Assembly (NCBI GenBank): GCA_036245805.1
Contig: BTRK01000006.1
Span: 51,143,257 to 51,207,256, forward strand
DNA from: Pristionchus mayeri
Lineage: Eukaryota; Nematoda; Chromadorea; Rhabditida; Neodiplogasteridae
DNA: 64,000 nucleotides
Direction of reading: 5' to 3'
Shown: positions 47,601 to 58,778 of the stretch, one piece after another
Layout of the letters: every line of letters starts with the position of its first letter
How positions within the stretch are numbered: the stretch's first letter is position 1
The notes under the pieces: model-generated
Seen by the model: the letters and a program-made list of their open reading frames with translations, nothing else
What the model was told of the DNA's origin: nothing
The model's database searches: none
Program-made: the position numbers and the translations under genes

Positions 47601-49550
47601 CAAATATAAAATGGTTTAGGAATCTACTGATTCTCTTCGCTGTCTACGACCTCTTTTTGACCGTACTTCATGCGATCGTTATCCCGGCAAGTTTGCAGTG
47701 TGAAAACATAAAGACGTTGCATTGGTGTTTTCGAAGTGTGGGGGGGGGAGCAACCGAGCGAAACAATTTACACATTTTTTAGCCATTCGCGATTTCCCTC
47801 GGCTCAACAATTGTAACGCTTTATGTTCTCACAGTACATAATGCAATCATAAATGCCTATTTTAGAGAGTTCGCTGCTTCGAGACTGTACTCAGTGTTCA
47901 TTCGGACAGATTTCGCAACAATTCAGTATTATGTTCCTTTTGATCGGTTTAGTACTACTATTTAGACTCCCATTGCCATCTACGCTGCTTTTTTCGCTCT
48001 CCCGTTAACGCTGATTCAAATAAATTTCCTACACCGATACTGGGCAGTGGAAAAGTCGGATCTTTAAAAATATATTTATTATTACTGAACTACAGACCCG
48101 CAAGACTAGCGTTATTCTCGAACCCCCTATTTATTGTTCTGCTGTCGATGTATATCCTTTTGCAGGGTGTCGCTTGGTGAAGTTTCATTTGTTTTTCGCA
48201 TATACATTTATGTTTTTATAAAAATATGTTATCGTTGTAATTTTCATTTAGGCAAGCCACTACATTCTCTACAGCAACGGACGATTCGCATTACGTGCGA
48301 GATTATTACCAGTCTAATTTCAATCTCACTATCGCCGGGTTCAGGGTGATGCACCAGTGGGTGAGCACAGTATTGTTTCATCATTTTACAGCCGCACACG
48401 CGTGTCTTCAAATAACAAATTTCTGATGTTACTTATATGGGGTGTGCAAACATTTTTAAGATCTCTTAATTCCGCGCACTCTCTCGCACTGACTGACCGG
48501 CGAGAGAGTATGCGGAATGATCGTAAAATTTTTGCATATCCCAGTTGCATATAATTTATTCAACTACTGTATTAGAGCTTTATGACGAACAATCACAGCT
48601 TTCAGTTGCAGAAAGACGGCAGATTTAGCGTTTACCAATTCGTAATCTTCTCCGTTGCATCGGCTTTGTTGAGCGTTAATGTCTCCATCACAATTATGCT
48701 TGCTACCCGGACGATTGCTGGAATACAAAAAGCAAAGGCATTCTCTTCAAACTATGGAACGCTCCAGATTAAAATATTGAGAGCCCTATTTGCGCAGGCA
48801 TGATTTTCAGATATCAGCAGAAAAATATCTTGTGGCCACTCAGAGGCTACTTCTGACCTGGTAACCGGGATAACAGAAGTGGGAGGTGATTAGATCTGAT
48901 TCGGTGTAGTGAAGTCCAAAATGAAGTCTGTATGAGACTATCTGGGAGGGGTGTCAGCGATGCCTTTGCTCTCCCGGTTAGGACTTCACCATTTTCACTT
49001 CATTCTCTGACTTATCCCGATTCTCGCTCACTTAGGCGTGATATTATATTATAAATATGTATCTGAAATGTGTCTAATATCAGTTTGCAGACGTCCGTCC
49101 CTGTCTTCTTCGTGTACATTCCGTTTATATTTGTGCTACTGTTTCCTTTACTAAAAATCAACGACACTTTCCAACTAGCAAACAATTGCACGACATTCAC
49201 ATCTTTCTTCCCGGTGAGTCGATTTCTACTATGGCCGCCGTATATTCTCTATTTATTCGCTTTAGACCGATAGAATTACAAGGTAGTGTAGTGAATGCAT
49301 AATTTGTAATTTACTGCTTAAATTCCCCAAATTATGATGCAATTTCCCAATTTACAATTGAAGGCATGGGACGCAATCGTGGTCATACTACTAATGAAAG
49401 ACTATCGGTACGATCAAAGCAAGCAAATACAGTAATCCTCAGGTCTTCAGGGACGGACTCGTATCGATGTTCGCTCGTCATAGCAGTTCAACGGCACCGA
49501 CAACAATATGGATGACGCAAACTGATTCTATGACTAGAAAAATCGATTGA
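44661..49550 (+). CDS. Str-type 7TM chemoreceptor, gene K (GC splice donors)
   Basis: Predicted chemosensory GPCR, a close paralogue of gene L. Exon 1 (44661-44697) MKFSDAIERSNI joins GLCSNTLLIYLASRFSKPFL and GTYK (to 44851). A 2,768-base intron (44852-47619) full of satellite follows, then NLLILFAVYDLFLTVLHAIV (to 47686). The next exon ends RLYSVFIRTDF (47914). Then come AIYAAFFALPLTLIQINFLH, PARLALFSNPLFIVLLSMY, TDDSHYVRDYYQSNFNL, SVYQFVIFSVASALLSVNV, TLQIKILRALFAQ (to 48797), TSVPVFFVYIPFIFVLL, AWDAIVVILLMKDYR and a tail ending TRKID at TGA 49548-49550. LQ-x-x-x-x-x-ALF-x-Q-T-x-x-P and the YR end fit the Str/Srj group. Two donors certainly, and a third probably, are GC where L has GT. No in-frame stop is needed on this path, so it may be expressed, though weakened splicing is possible. 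Confidence 0.78.
44870..44890. repeat. Perfect hairpin at left edge of the inserted intron sequence
   Basis: GTAGCGACC and GGTCGCTAC pair around TTC. Flanking GGTGAAA / TTTCTCACC extends the stem imperfectly. It lies just inside the intron that separates gene K from its intronless counterpart. Confidence 0.8.
45036..47515. repeat. 120 bp satellite array with higher-order a-b-c structure
   Basis: About twenty tandem monomers of about 120 bases (one near 46128 truncated). Each has a GCTCGNC..GGGATGCCAA region, ACGGTCAAGGTC, a variable middle, GAGTTAGAGCGATTTGAAG, and a linker of GATCAAA heptamers. At least three monomer types alternate (a: CCTTCTACGATGATTTTGAA; b: GGCGTCACACGGACGTG; c: GTAGCGCTGTAGGATGA) in repeated a-b-c trimers of about 364 bases. 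The array lies inside an intron of gene K. Confidence 0.95.
47516..47566. repeat. GACA/GACG tetranucleotide repeat
   Basis: About a dozen GACA or GACG units directly follow the last satellite monomer. Confidence 0.95.
48437..48542. repeat. Hairpin element in gene K intron
   Basis: Outer arms GGGGTGTGCAAA / TTTTGCATATCCC and inner arms CGCACTCTCTCGC / GGCGAGAGAGTATGCG. The inner core matches that of the hairpin at 23297 although the outer arms differ. Confidence 0.75.
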
Positions 49551-49877
49551 GCAATAAGAAGATATGATCAGTATTGCGCAGTCTGTCAATTTTTTTTCTC
49601 GAATTTTCAACTGTTCACTTCATCGAGTTAGTGTTTCGGGAGAGATAAAACATTTGTAACACTCTAGTTCGTAGACAAATCTACGCTACACATCTTCAAT
49701 TTTCATGATCTTTGTATTCTCCCTCAGAATCCAATTCGCAAATAAATACCATTTTAGTAGCATTTCCTTAGAACATGTTTTCACCATTCTGAAACGCCTT
49801 TTTGAGCATTTTCTTGCTCCCCCTTTTTCATTAAATATAGAAAGTTTGAAAGATACGATTAGTTATGAACCAACTAG
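49551..49877. other. 3' flank of gene K
   Basis: No exon. Part of it (about 49780-49878, including GAAAGATACGATTAG) resembles the 5' flank of gene L (about 56700-56830), suggesting both derive from one duplicated intergenic segment. Confidence 0.5.
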
Positions 49878-49879
49878 TA

Positions 49880-52062
49880 TTAGGATGTTCGGAAAGTTTC
49901 TTTCTTTTATTTTTGTAATGCCAATTCTTGTGGCATTCGACTTCAATTATTTTGTGTATGGTATATGTAAGGGCCTTGGCGGTGGAATACTACAGTATGT
50001 TTAAATCGCATCTCGGTCATATAGCAGTCCAGAAAAAATATCAACAGTTAGCAAATGCCGAAAACACCTCAAAAAACAGAATCTCAGTGTTTTTTGTTGG
50101 GTCATTTCTTCTCGAGAATGAGATGCCTACCGATATTAAGCCGATAATGTATGATAGGGCGAGAGTTAATATTAATGATAACAAAGAAAAACCAGGCTTC
50201 CAACCTTCGAGAGAGACGAGAGATATCAATATGTCACAATTTCGATGTTCAAATTTCGGCTTAAATATTCTGAAGAAAGCCTACTCTTGAATACGTTATT
50301 GGATTCCCACCTAATTAGGGATAGCAAGTGGTCATGTAAAGTACTTCATAAATAACCATCACTTTGTTCTCTAGGTTGATCGGGGGAAGCACAATAAGTT
50401 CAAAATTCTGTTCGAAAAACAAAACGTAGTGCGGATTATATGTCTTCTGAGAGATCGCAGGGGTCCATTTACAAACTGTTCAAAGTGCTCCAATCTCATC
50501 CCCACTTTGGTGGTAGATGCACCTAAGGTCAAGAAACTTCCATTTCACTTGATGGAACCGGAAATTGAAAAGTGTCTAAAAGCCGGCTCTGGAATTTTCA
50601 AAAGTTTGAAAATTCATAACATGCTTCAAAGTTGAGTAGGAACTTCGACAAAAACGGAAAAATGATCGCTACGACGAGATGAACAACTTTTCCGTTGAGA
50701 TCAAAAGCCAAAAATAAAAGTTAAGTATTGATATTGTAGAAGGTGTGTTTTGTCGAAATCCAAAAGTTGAAAAAAATCGATGTAGTGAAAAACAATATTT
50801 CTTTTGCAAATGAGATCTCTTCGGATTCTGAATCTACGTCATTTTTTATACCAGGAAAAGTTCTATTTTCAAAAATCGCGAAGGTGATATCTCGCTTCTT
50901 TTCGCCGAAAACATGTCTGATCGCGTGTTTTTACTCAAGATCGAAAATTTCACTTTCTAATTTTTGTGTCGAAATCGCTCAGATATATCTTTTCTTTCAA
51001 TTTTCGATGCTTACCAACCCTTATATACCAATTCCCGTCGAAAAAACCGGAAATTTCAATACTTTCAAAAATCATGTTTTGACACCTCAAATTTGAGAAA
51101 ATTGGTGAAAAATATGATTTTTTGAAAGTATTGAAATCTCCGTTTTTTTACGGGAATTGGTATATATGTGTTTGTAAGCATCGAACATTGAAAGAAAAGA
51201 TATATCTGAGCGATTTCGACACAAAAATTAGAAAGTGAAATTTTCGATCTTGTGTAAAAACACGCGATCAGACATGTTTTCGGCGAAAAGAAGCGAGATA
51301 TCACCTTCGCGATTTTTGAAAATAGAACTTTTCCTGGTATAAAAAATGACGTAGATTCAGAATCCGAAGAGATCTCATTTGCAAAAGAAATATTGTTTTT
51401 CACTACATCGATTTTTTTCAACTTGGATTTCGACAAAACACACTTTCTACAATATCAATACTTAACATTTCTTTTGGGCTTTCGACTTAAACATAAAAGT
51501 TGTTCATCATCTCGTTGTGGCGATCATTTGTCTGTTTTTGTCGAAGTTCCTACTCAACTTTGAAGCATGTTATGAATTTTCAAACTTTTAAAAATTCCAG
51601 AGCCGGCTTTTACGCACTTTTCAATTTCCGGCTCCACCAAGTGAAATGGAAGTTTCTTGACCTTAGATGCATCTACCACCAAAGTGGGGATGAGATTGGA
51701 GCACTTTGAACAGTTTGTAAATGGAGGGTATCGCTTTCATGCAATCTCTCAGAAGACCTCTGTTATGTTTACTAATAACCCTATTTGACGTACTTCACAA
51801 TAGTGAACCATTTGTATGCCTATCTATATTCTGCAAAGAAATGTGCGGCCTTAAAAATCTCGGGGAAAAGTCGACTGGGTTAACTTCGGACCTCATTTGC
51901 TCAACATCTATTTATCGAAACGGTATGTACTACTGGTTATTATAGAGAGTATCCAAGCCCACATCAGCTAAAAAACCATACGATGATTGTTCAAGGTTAA
52001 ATAAAGGAGAAGTGAAAAATGTCCATACATGAAAAAAGAAAGAAACTTTCCGAACAACCTAA
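49880..52062. mobile_element. Mariner-type element interrupted by a nested foldback
   Basis: Ends TTAGGATGTTCGGAAAGTTTC (left) and the reverse complement of TTAGGTTGTTCGGAAAGTTTC (right) match closely and are flanked by TA (49878-49879 and 52063-52064). These are canonical mariner-style termini. The 2.18 kb span is longer than a mariner because a 1.3 kb foldback lies within it. No intact transposase was recognised. Confidence 0.8.
50439..51757. mobile_element. Foldback element nested in mariner-type element, 1.3 kb
   Basis: The left arm from GTCTTCTGAGAGAT returns in reverse complement ending ATCTCTCAGAAGAC, with arms of about 630 bases and a centre near 51090. Both arms contain the same open frame of about 100 codons on opposite strands (50743-51096 and 51065-51436). 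Its only support is the inverted duplication itself, so it is not called as a gene. Confidence 0.85.
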
Positions 52063-52594
52063 TACATATCACGTGTATCACGAGCCAGTGGATGTGTGCG
52101 GGAACATTTTCGAAAAATTTGTCGCCGTTTCGGCTCATATTATGATAGGAGAATACCCTCGATAGATTATTTCGAAAAATATAGGTCATTGGTCCCAGAA
52201 CCGGCTTTTAGGAATTTTCCGGTTTTGCACCTGGCTATACTGTATTTCAAATCCCAGATGCGCTGGAGAGTTGGTTTTGGTCTTAAAATGTTCGCAAAAA
52301 TATTTCCAGAAACTTTCTTGTTGTGAGCAAGACGATTGGACATCAATGAAAAACTATGCGCTTGAAAAACAAGTTTTCGGATCAAAATAAAAATATTTTT
52401 TCTATCAAGCTTTAGAGTGATAGAGATTTTTAATGCAGAATATGAAAGAATATTTCTTCTGGTTCTTACTTGATATAAAAATATGAAAAGCAAAATTTAG
52501 GGTAGGCCCTTTTTTGTATTTTTCACTCAAACATGGCATACTGAAGAAAAAGTAAAAAAAATGTGAATTTTTCATTTTTGATATTTCTCCTTCT

Positions 52595-52806
52595 AACTTT
52601 TCCAAACATGTATTGGTGTGATGTAGAAGTGGAAAATTCTCTTTTGGAAGATGAGTTTGTAAATATGTTTCGATAATAAATTTAAAAATTCAAAATACAA
52701 AAATAATAGACATTTTACCATGCCAAGCACATATACTCGCGAATTCGTCTTCCAAAGGTGAATTTTCCACTTCTACGTCACGCCAATATATGCTTGGAAA
52801 AGTTCC
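52595..52806. repeat. Inverted repeat, about 210 bp
   Basis: The arm around ATGTAGAAGTGGAAAATTCT (52621) returns in reverse complement around TTTTCCACTTCTACGTCA (52762), and CTTTTCCAA / TTGGAAAAG closes the ends. Confidence 0.75.
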
Positions 52807-53073
52807 GGTTATAACTCAATTCACGATTTTCCTCCTTTCCCATGAACGGCAAATTCAGCTCGATTCTCTTGTGAGAGGCGTGATATAAAATCAATATTTC
52901 TCTAAATAATATCACTCTTCACTCATCTCGTTGGACAGGCTGAATTGCAATGGCTCACTATAAATTAACAAGCTTTATCACGATGCAATAATATTTTCAC
53001 AAACGAACATTTCTGAAATATATGATATTAACATAATTTGATTCACCCTATAATTTTAAAATTGCTTATTCGT
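52807..53073. other. Intergenic, nothing recognised
   Basis: AT-rich 3' flank of the minus-strand transporter gene. Confidence 0.4.
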
Positions 53074-56000
53074 TCATACGTTAGAGCTGGTTTTTCTACT
53101 GAAGCTGTCAGTATAGGACGCGTTTGCATAGCATAAAGATTTCGCAGACCCGGAACTGAATTCAATTTGAATTGGCTCGCTCTTTTCCTCTTCCCTTCTC
53201 TTCTCGTCTTCGGCTACATCGGCTTCTTCTCTTTTCTTGCCCAATATCACCCACTCCTGTACTTCCGCTGCAATATTACCATTCATAAGACATAATTAAA
53301 GACTGAAGATTAAAGATTAAAGATAGGGGCCATCCGTTACCATCTCCATAAATGAGGAAGATGCCTCCACCGATGAGATTGACGACACCAGTGAACGTAA
53401 AAACCATCTTCCAGACATGTGGTGTTTTCTCAAATGCTCCGGTTTGCTACCGCAGGGCGCGCTCTACCGCCCCGCGCCAGTTCAGCGTTCAGTCTATCTT
53501 GAGGTTATCATCTACCTATGCGTCAGGCTAACCCCGCCCGTGTTGTGTGCACGTGGTGGGGGATTTTACTTTTCGGGATTATTGATTCACTACCTACATT
53601 TCTTAACCCCCCTGGATCTGCAGACGAGGAGGGGGCGAGTAATGTGATGTTAACAATCACAAAAAGATCGGATCTTTGTCGAAGAGGGTGTTTAAAAAAT
53701 TTGCAGATGAGATTTTTTGTGATTTTTAACTTCACATTAGACTTGCGAACTCACGAGTGTCATCAGAAGCGAGGCTAGCGATGGACTGACGATGTTGGCT
53801 ACTGTAGCAGCGAGCATCACCATCGACGACAATGTGCCACTGTAACCGATATCATTCCACTACCTTGATATGTACGCATTGGTCGCTGATATCCTCAGGA
53901 CAGACTGAACGATGTCGTGATTCGGGGTGGCAAAATCCGCCTTGCGTGGAGAGCCTAATCCTAACCTTGATATACTATCTATATCTAGGAGATAGCTAAC
54001 AAGGAAACTAATTCCATAGCTCAGTTTTACCTGTACTGCGGAGCAATCGACATAAGAGAAGTGTAATAACCGGGAATTCCAAAAGAGTAGAAGATGCCTG
54101 AAGTTCTCAGTACTCAGATGATCCACATATTTCCATTCTCACCATAGCTTAATAGACAGATGGCAACAATCCATGGCCGATCACATGAGGGGAGAAACGC
54201 CAGAGAAATCAACGAAATTGCTACGCCGACGGAGCATGTAGATGGTCATTTACTACATTATCAGTTCATTTACTCACAGATTGTTTGAAATAGCTTAGCC
54301 GACATTGTGGGTTCCAGAATTCCCTTTATGAAAAGGCCAAATATAAGCACGATATAGCTGCTAACCTTCCTTCTGAGTGTATCTGCTATAAATGAGCAAA
54401 AAGTCTTCATGAATATTTGAACCGCGAAGGGGATCATCGTGTAAATTCCATTCTGAAAAAAATGAAAACCGTTGGATTGAGGAAAATTGTCATTCCAAAC
54501 GGTTCTTCAAAACGAGTATGGGCCGTGAACGGCTAATGTATTTCATAGCGCACCATAGAGAGCGTAATGAAAAGCTCATCGCGAAAGTATGTGGGAAGGA
54601 ACGCCTAAAATGTTGATCTGTAAAAGTTTGATCTGAATAGAGACGAGAAAATACCTGTAGAAGAGTAGCACTAAAATTGTACGCAAATTGGCAGCACAAA
54701 CACGCGTACATTGGCTTGCTTTTCAGCATATGCCGCCAAGGGATCGATTTCGATTTCTCAAATCACGGTCTGTTTTATTCATATTCTCTACACTACTAAC
54801 CTTATTTCTTCTTATCTCGGAATCAAGAAATTTTAGCTCTCTATCGGTAATAAAACGATTTGAGGAAGGATAATTCGAAGCGAGAACAAGCCAGGAAATT
54901 ATCCAAATCACGCCAACAGCTCCTGAATCTCCGATGTAAGACCATCGACAATGAGCTGATTAACCGAACAAGTAGAAGATGGAGGGCCATCCAAGGAGAT
55001 CCACAAAGAACAGCAGAGATCAGGGAGGAGCACGCAGCGCCAAGCTAGAACGGTAGTCATACTTTACTGTTCAGGGTTCTTACGCTTGCATTACGAATAT
55101 CTCATATAATTTAACTGCTAGATTTTAAAATGACACTCGCTCCGGTGAAGGCAAATATCATACGCGGATTTTCCGAGCACACAGTAAATAGCGGATAGTT
55201 GCAAGGACACGAAAAATATTAGCCTGGGTTCCCGAAGTGTAAATGCCAGCCATTGTCGATCTCTCAGCGGGAGGAAACCATCGACCGGCCATCGATCCGA
55301 TGCAGGGAACTGTGAAGCCCTGAACGACTTTCAGAACTGACCTTTTATTTCTCAGAACTTCCTCAAAACTTCAAAACTCAAAACTTTCAGAAGTTCCTCA
55401 GAGGAACTAGAATGCGTACTAAAATTCGAGAAACGATACCTCGCTCTCTTCATTTTACACCCCCCCCCCGCGCTCGACCGGTCTAGAGCGTGTGTGACAT
55501 GAAGAGACGAAGGTCCGAATTACGAACGGTACTTCCTCTGCCCAACCTCCGCCAATCCCATGACGACCCTCGATGCAAAGTAGACATTGAAGGAGTATTG
55601 AGCGAGGAACGGAGTCGCCATTGTGACGAACACGTAGATCATACAACCACCTTAATTTGTTTTTAATTGGTTTTCAAATGAGACGCACAACACAGGAAGA
55701 GATATACTGTACGGACTCATGAATTGAGATATTCATAATATCGAAATGTGCTCACCGGCAAATATGAGTTTGGGCCCGAATCTATCGGCGATTGAACCGG
55801 AAAATGCAATGGTGATGATGGACCCGTAGAATGTTGCGGTGAGTAGAGACCCCTGCATCTGAGGAGTCCATTCCAGAGTACCCTGAAAGAACGGGATGAG
55901 TATAATTGAGTGTTCGATAAAAGATACCACGCTCTCCTCATTCCAAACACTATTTCGCCGGCCGACCGGTCTAGGGAGTGTGAATAATGAGGATACCGTG

Positions 56001-56446
56001 GTTTTGCGAACTCTAGTAGAATTTCTTTCTCAAAGCGACAACAAAACAATTTGAGTAATATAATAGTCAAATAAATCGTTATTATGCTTACATTATATCC
56101 CTTTGACGTCCCATCTTCTGCTATCCTACTGCACTGCCCTACTCTCTCTGCTATGTCAACATCTTTCTGAGTGTCGCTTAAGAGTGCTCTATAGGCGGTA
56201 GCGTTCACCATGCATACTACTGCCATGTCTGTAAAATTCGCGTAATCAATAAGTTTTAGGGCATATTGAAATGAAAGCCGAAACGCACTCAAATTCGTTC
56301 GCATGCATATGCAAACAGCCAATCCAGCCATGAGCAGTAATCCGATCTTGAGTCGATGAGATCGACAAGATAGGAAAGGCGGCGGTGAGCAAAATGAGAC
56401 ATCAGAATCTTGGGACTTTATCTTCAGGCAAGTTGGAATTCGTCAT
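53074..56446 (-). CDS. SLC17-type MFS anion transporter (possible frame break)
   Basis: Major-facilitator carrier of the sodium-phosphate/vesicular-anion (SLC17) family. Exons read on the minus strand: MTNSNLPEDK (start ATG 56444-56446) spliced to IGLLLMAGLAVCICMRTNL; MAVVCMVNATAYRALLSD (56090-56225); GTLEWTPQMQGSLLTATFYG with ADRFGPKLIFA (55756-55883); MIYVFVTMATPFLAQYSF; GFTVPCIGSMAGRWFPPAER; GWPSIFYLF (54976-55025); GVIWIISWLVLASNYPSSNR; KSKPMYACLCCQFAYNFSA; AFLPTYFRDELFITLS; GIYTMIPFAVQIFMKTFCSF; SYIVLIFGLFIKGILEP; SGIFYSFGIPGYYTSLM; GTLSSMVMLAATVANIVSPS; VWKMVFTFTGVVNLIGGG; and tail AEVQEWVILGKKREEADVAE to the stop at 53074. The E-W-T-P-x-x-Q-G and D-R-F-G motifs are family hallmarks. 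Between SGTQ and GWPSIFYLF an in-frame TGA (or one-base shift) blocks a clean join, so the gene may be recently broken or mis-assembled there. Confidence 0.82.
55438..55514. repeat. Small hairpin in transporter intron
   Basis: Arms CTCTCTTCATTTTACAC and GTGTGACATGAAGAG surround a poly-C tract and the core CGACCGGTCTAGAG. Confidence 0.75.
55923..56002. repeat. Small hairpin in transporter intron
   Basis: Arms ATACCACGCTCTCCTCATTC and GAATAATGAGGATACCGTGG surround the core GACCGGTCTAGGGAG. Confidence 0.8.
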
Positions 56447-57138
56447 GATCGAATGAGCTGATCATTTATACGAGAAGTGGATGAAAAATCAATACCTTTG
56501 CATAATCACCATCGAGAGATTGATAGAAAATCACACATCGCTACCTATTACACCATAATGTTAAAGTGTAGGAATATGAGTCCCTCTAGCGACGTAAAAA
56601 ATCGTTGATCACCATTTTTGCTAAAAATAGTAAGGCTGACCTAAGTGAGGTCAACTACTTTTCCACTGCCCAGTGGAAGAATTTTTTTTGTTTTTGCATG
56701 AAACGTTTTCATTATTCTGGAATGCGTTTACTGGGCATTTTCGAGCTCCCATTATTTAATTTGGCATTGCGAAGGAGGGAAATATGAAGTTTGGAAGATA
56801 CGATTAGCTGTCAATATTAGCCAACTCGTCCATATATTTTAATTACCTTTTTGCAACGTCCGATCATCGGAATTGTAAAATAGCGAAATGATTCTTGAAT
56901 TGTCATCCCTAATAGGATATCATAAAACTCTATTGCTCATTGGTACGTTCCCAAGAGGACTCATTAGCTGATTTGCTCATTAATTGTTCGAAAGACAGAT
57001 CCACTATTATCGCTGCTATGACTGTATCGTCCCTTGACGATAGGATCTATCTTCCCTCTACTCCAGTTTATCCCCTCTGTCAGTCGTATGCATCGAGTTA
57101 AAGGATAATCGTTGCCCCATCCCTGAATCCCTGATCCA
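56447..57138. other. Shared 5' region between transporter and gene L
   Basis: Divergent promoters probably lie here. Part (56690-56830) resembles the region after gene K. No exon. Confidence 0.45.
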
Positions 57139-58778
57139 ATGATGATCTCAGAGTTCATCGAAAGCTTTAACATAGGTAGATGTTTTTGTTTATACGACAA
57201 CATGAAAATACTATAATGCAAAACATTGTTTCCTTTCAGTTGCGGGATTGTTTTCTAATACACTTTTCATCTACCTCATTTGCCGATTCAGCAAACATAA
57301 TCTAGGCACGTACAAATATCTGCTGATTGTCTTCGCTGTCTATGACTTATTTTTGACCCTACTTCATGCAACCATTTTGCCGGTAAGTATACACTGTAAA
57401 ACGTAAACTTTGCAATTGGTGTTGCGTTGCATCATCTCTTGCGCATTATCGATTTCCCTATTACTACGCCTCTTCTAAGAACGAGCACACTAATGATTAT
57501 TTTAGAAAGTTCGAAACTTTGCGACTGTATTCAGCATTTATTCGGACAGATTTCGTGACAATTCAGTAATTGGCTACTTTTTAATTTGAAAATTATAGAT
57601 ATTTTGTAGAGCCTTGGAGCCTTCTACGCTGCATTTTTTAATTTACCGTTTTCTTTATTGCAAATCAATTTCCTCCATAGCTATTGGGCTGTGGATAAGT
57701 AGGGATTTTATTCTATTTTTAATATTATTTTATTTTAGAGTTTTATTTATTAGTTTTTTTTATTAATGCACTACAGCCCTGCAAGACTCGCTCTCTTCTC
57801 GAATTCAAGATTTGTTTTGTTGTTGTCGATGTATCTCCTTTGTCAATGTTTAGCATGGTAAAGATTTAATTGCTCAACGCATGCATTATACCAAAAATAT
57901 TCATTCAGGAATGTCATTGCATTCTCTACAGAATTGGACGACTCTCATTACGTTCGGGATTATTATCGATCTCATTTCAATCTTACCGTCACATGCTTCA
58001 GGGTGATGCACCACTGGGTGCGTGCATTTGTCATTCGGCACTGTTCACAAATGATACATACCCCCCCCCCTCCATGTACCTAAGGGCACAAACATCCACT
58101 TACCATTTAGAAGGATGTTAATTATTTTTTTCCATTTCACGCATTATAATTACAGAGAGATGATCGGCTGAACGTTTCCCAGTTCATCTTAGCCTGCATT
58201 GCATCCGCTTTCATGAGTGTTCACATTTCCATCGCGATCGCACTTGCAACTCGAACAATCACTGGAATACGAAAAGCGAACGGATTCTCATCTACCACCA
58301 GGAGTCTTCAGATTAAGATTTTGAGAGCCTTATTCGCACAGGTATGTTTCTTAAAAGATTCATTACAAAATAGTCTAAACAATCTTAAAAAAATGTGTAT
58401 ACCAAATTTTTTAGACGTCCGTTCCCGTTCTTTTCGTATACATTCCCTTCGGATGTGCACTAGCGTTTCCATTGCTCAAAGTAAATGATACTTTCCAACT
58501 GGCCAACAACTGTATGACCGTTTCTTCCTTCTTTCCGGTAACATGCAACTATCAATTTGCCATTATATTTATCTTTATTGCAGGCTTGGGACGCGATAGT
58601 TGTCATTCTGCTGATGAAAGATTATCGGTAAGTTTAACACAGGCTGATAACAAAAGTTTATCCGTTGAACTACAGGGACGGCCTTCTTTCGATGTTTTGT
58701 CATCATAAAAGCGCGCTAGTACCCCCAACAACAATCTGGATGACACAAACGAATTCAGCTATCAGAAAATTGGACTGA
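57139..58778 (+). CDS. Str-type 7TM chemoreceptor, gene L
   Basis: Intact paralogue of gene K. ATG 57139 (or 57142) opens MMISEFIESFNI. The exon from 57240 encodes GLFSNTLFIYLICRFSKHNL and GTYKYLLIVFAVYDLFLTLL without the large intron of K, ending at a GT donor (57383). Later exons: SLGAFYAAFFNLPFSLLQIN, PARLALFSNSRFVLLLSMY, DDSHYVRDYYRSHFNLTV, QFILACIASAFMSVHISIAI, SLQIKILRALFAQ, TSVPVLFVYIPFGCALAF, DTFQLANNCMTVSSFFP, AWDAIVVILLMKDYR and a tail ending AIRKLD at TGA 58776-58778. The exon between TM2 and TM3 (about 57445-57560) is the least certain. This gene is the reference for judging changes in K. Confidence 0.82.

Noticed and set aside
50743..51436. Matching frames of about 100 codons on opposite arms of the nested foldback
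   Set aside because: Explained by the palindrome; no start context, splice support or family similarity.
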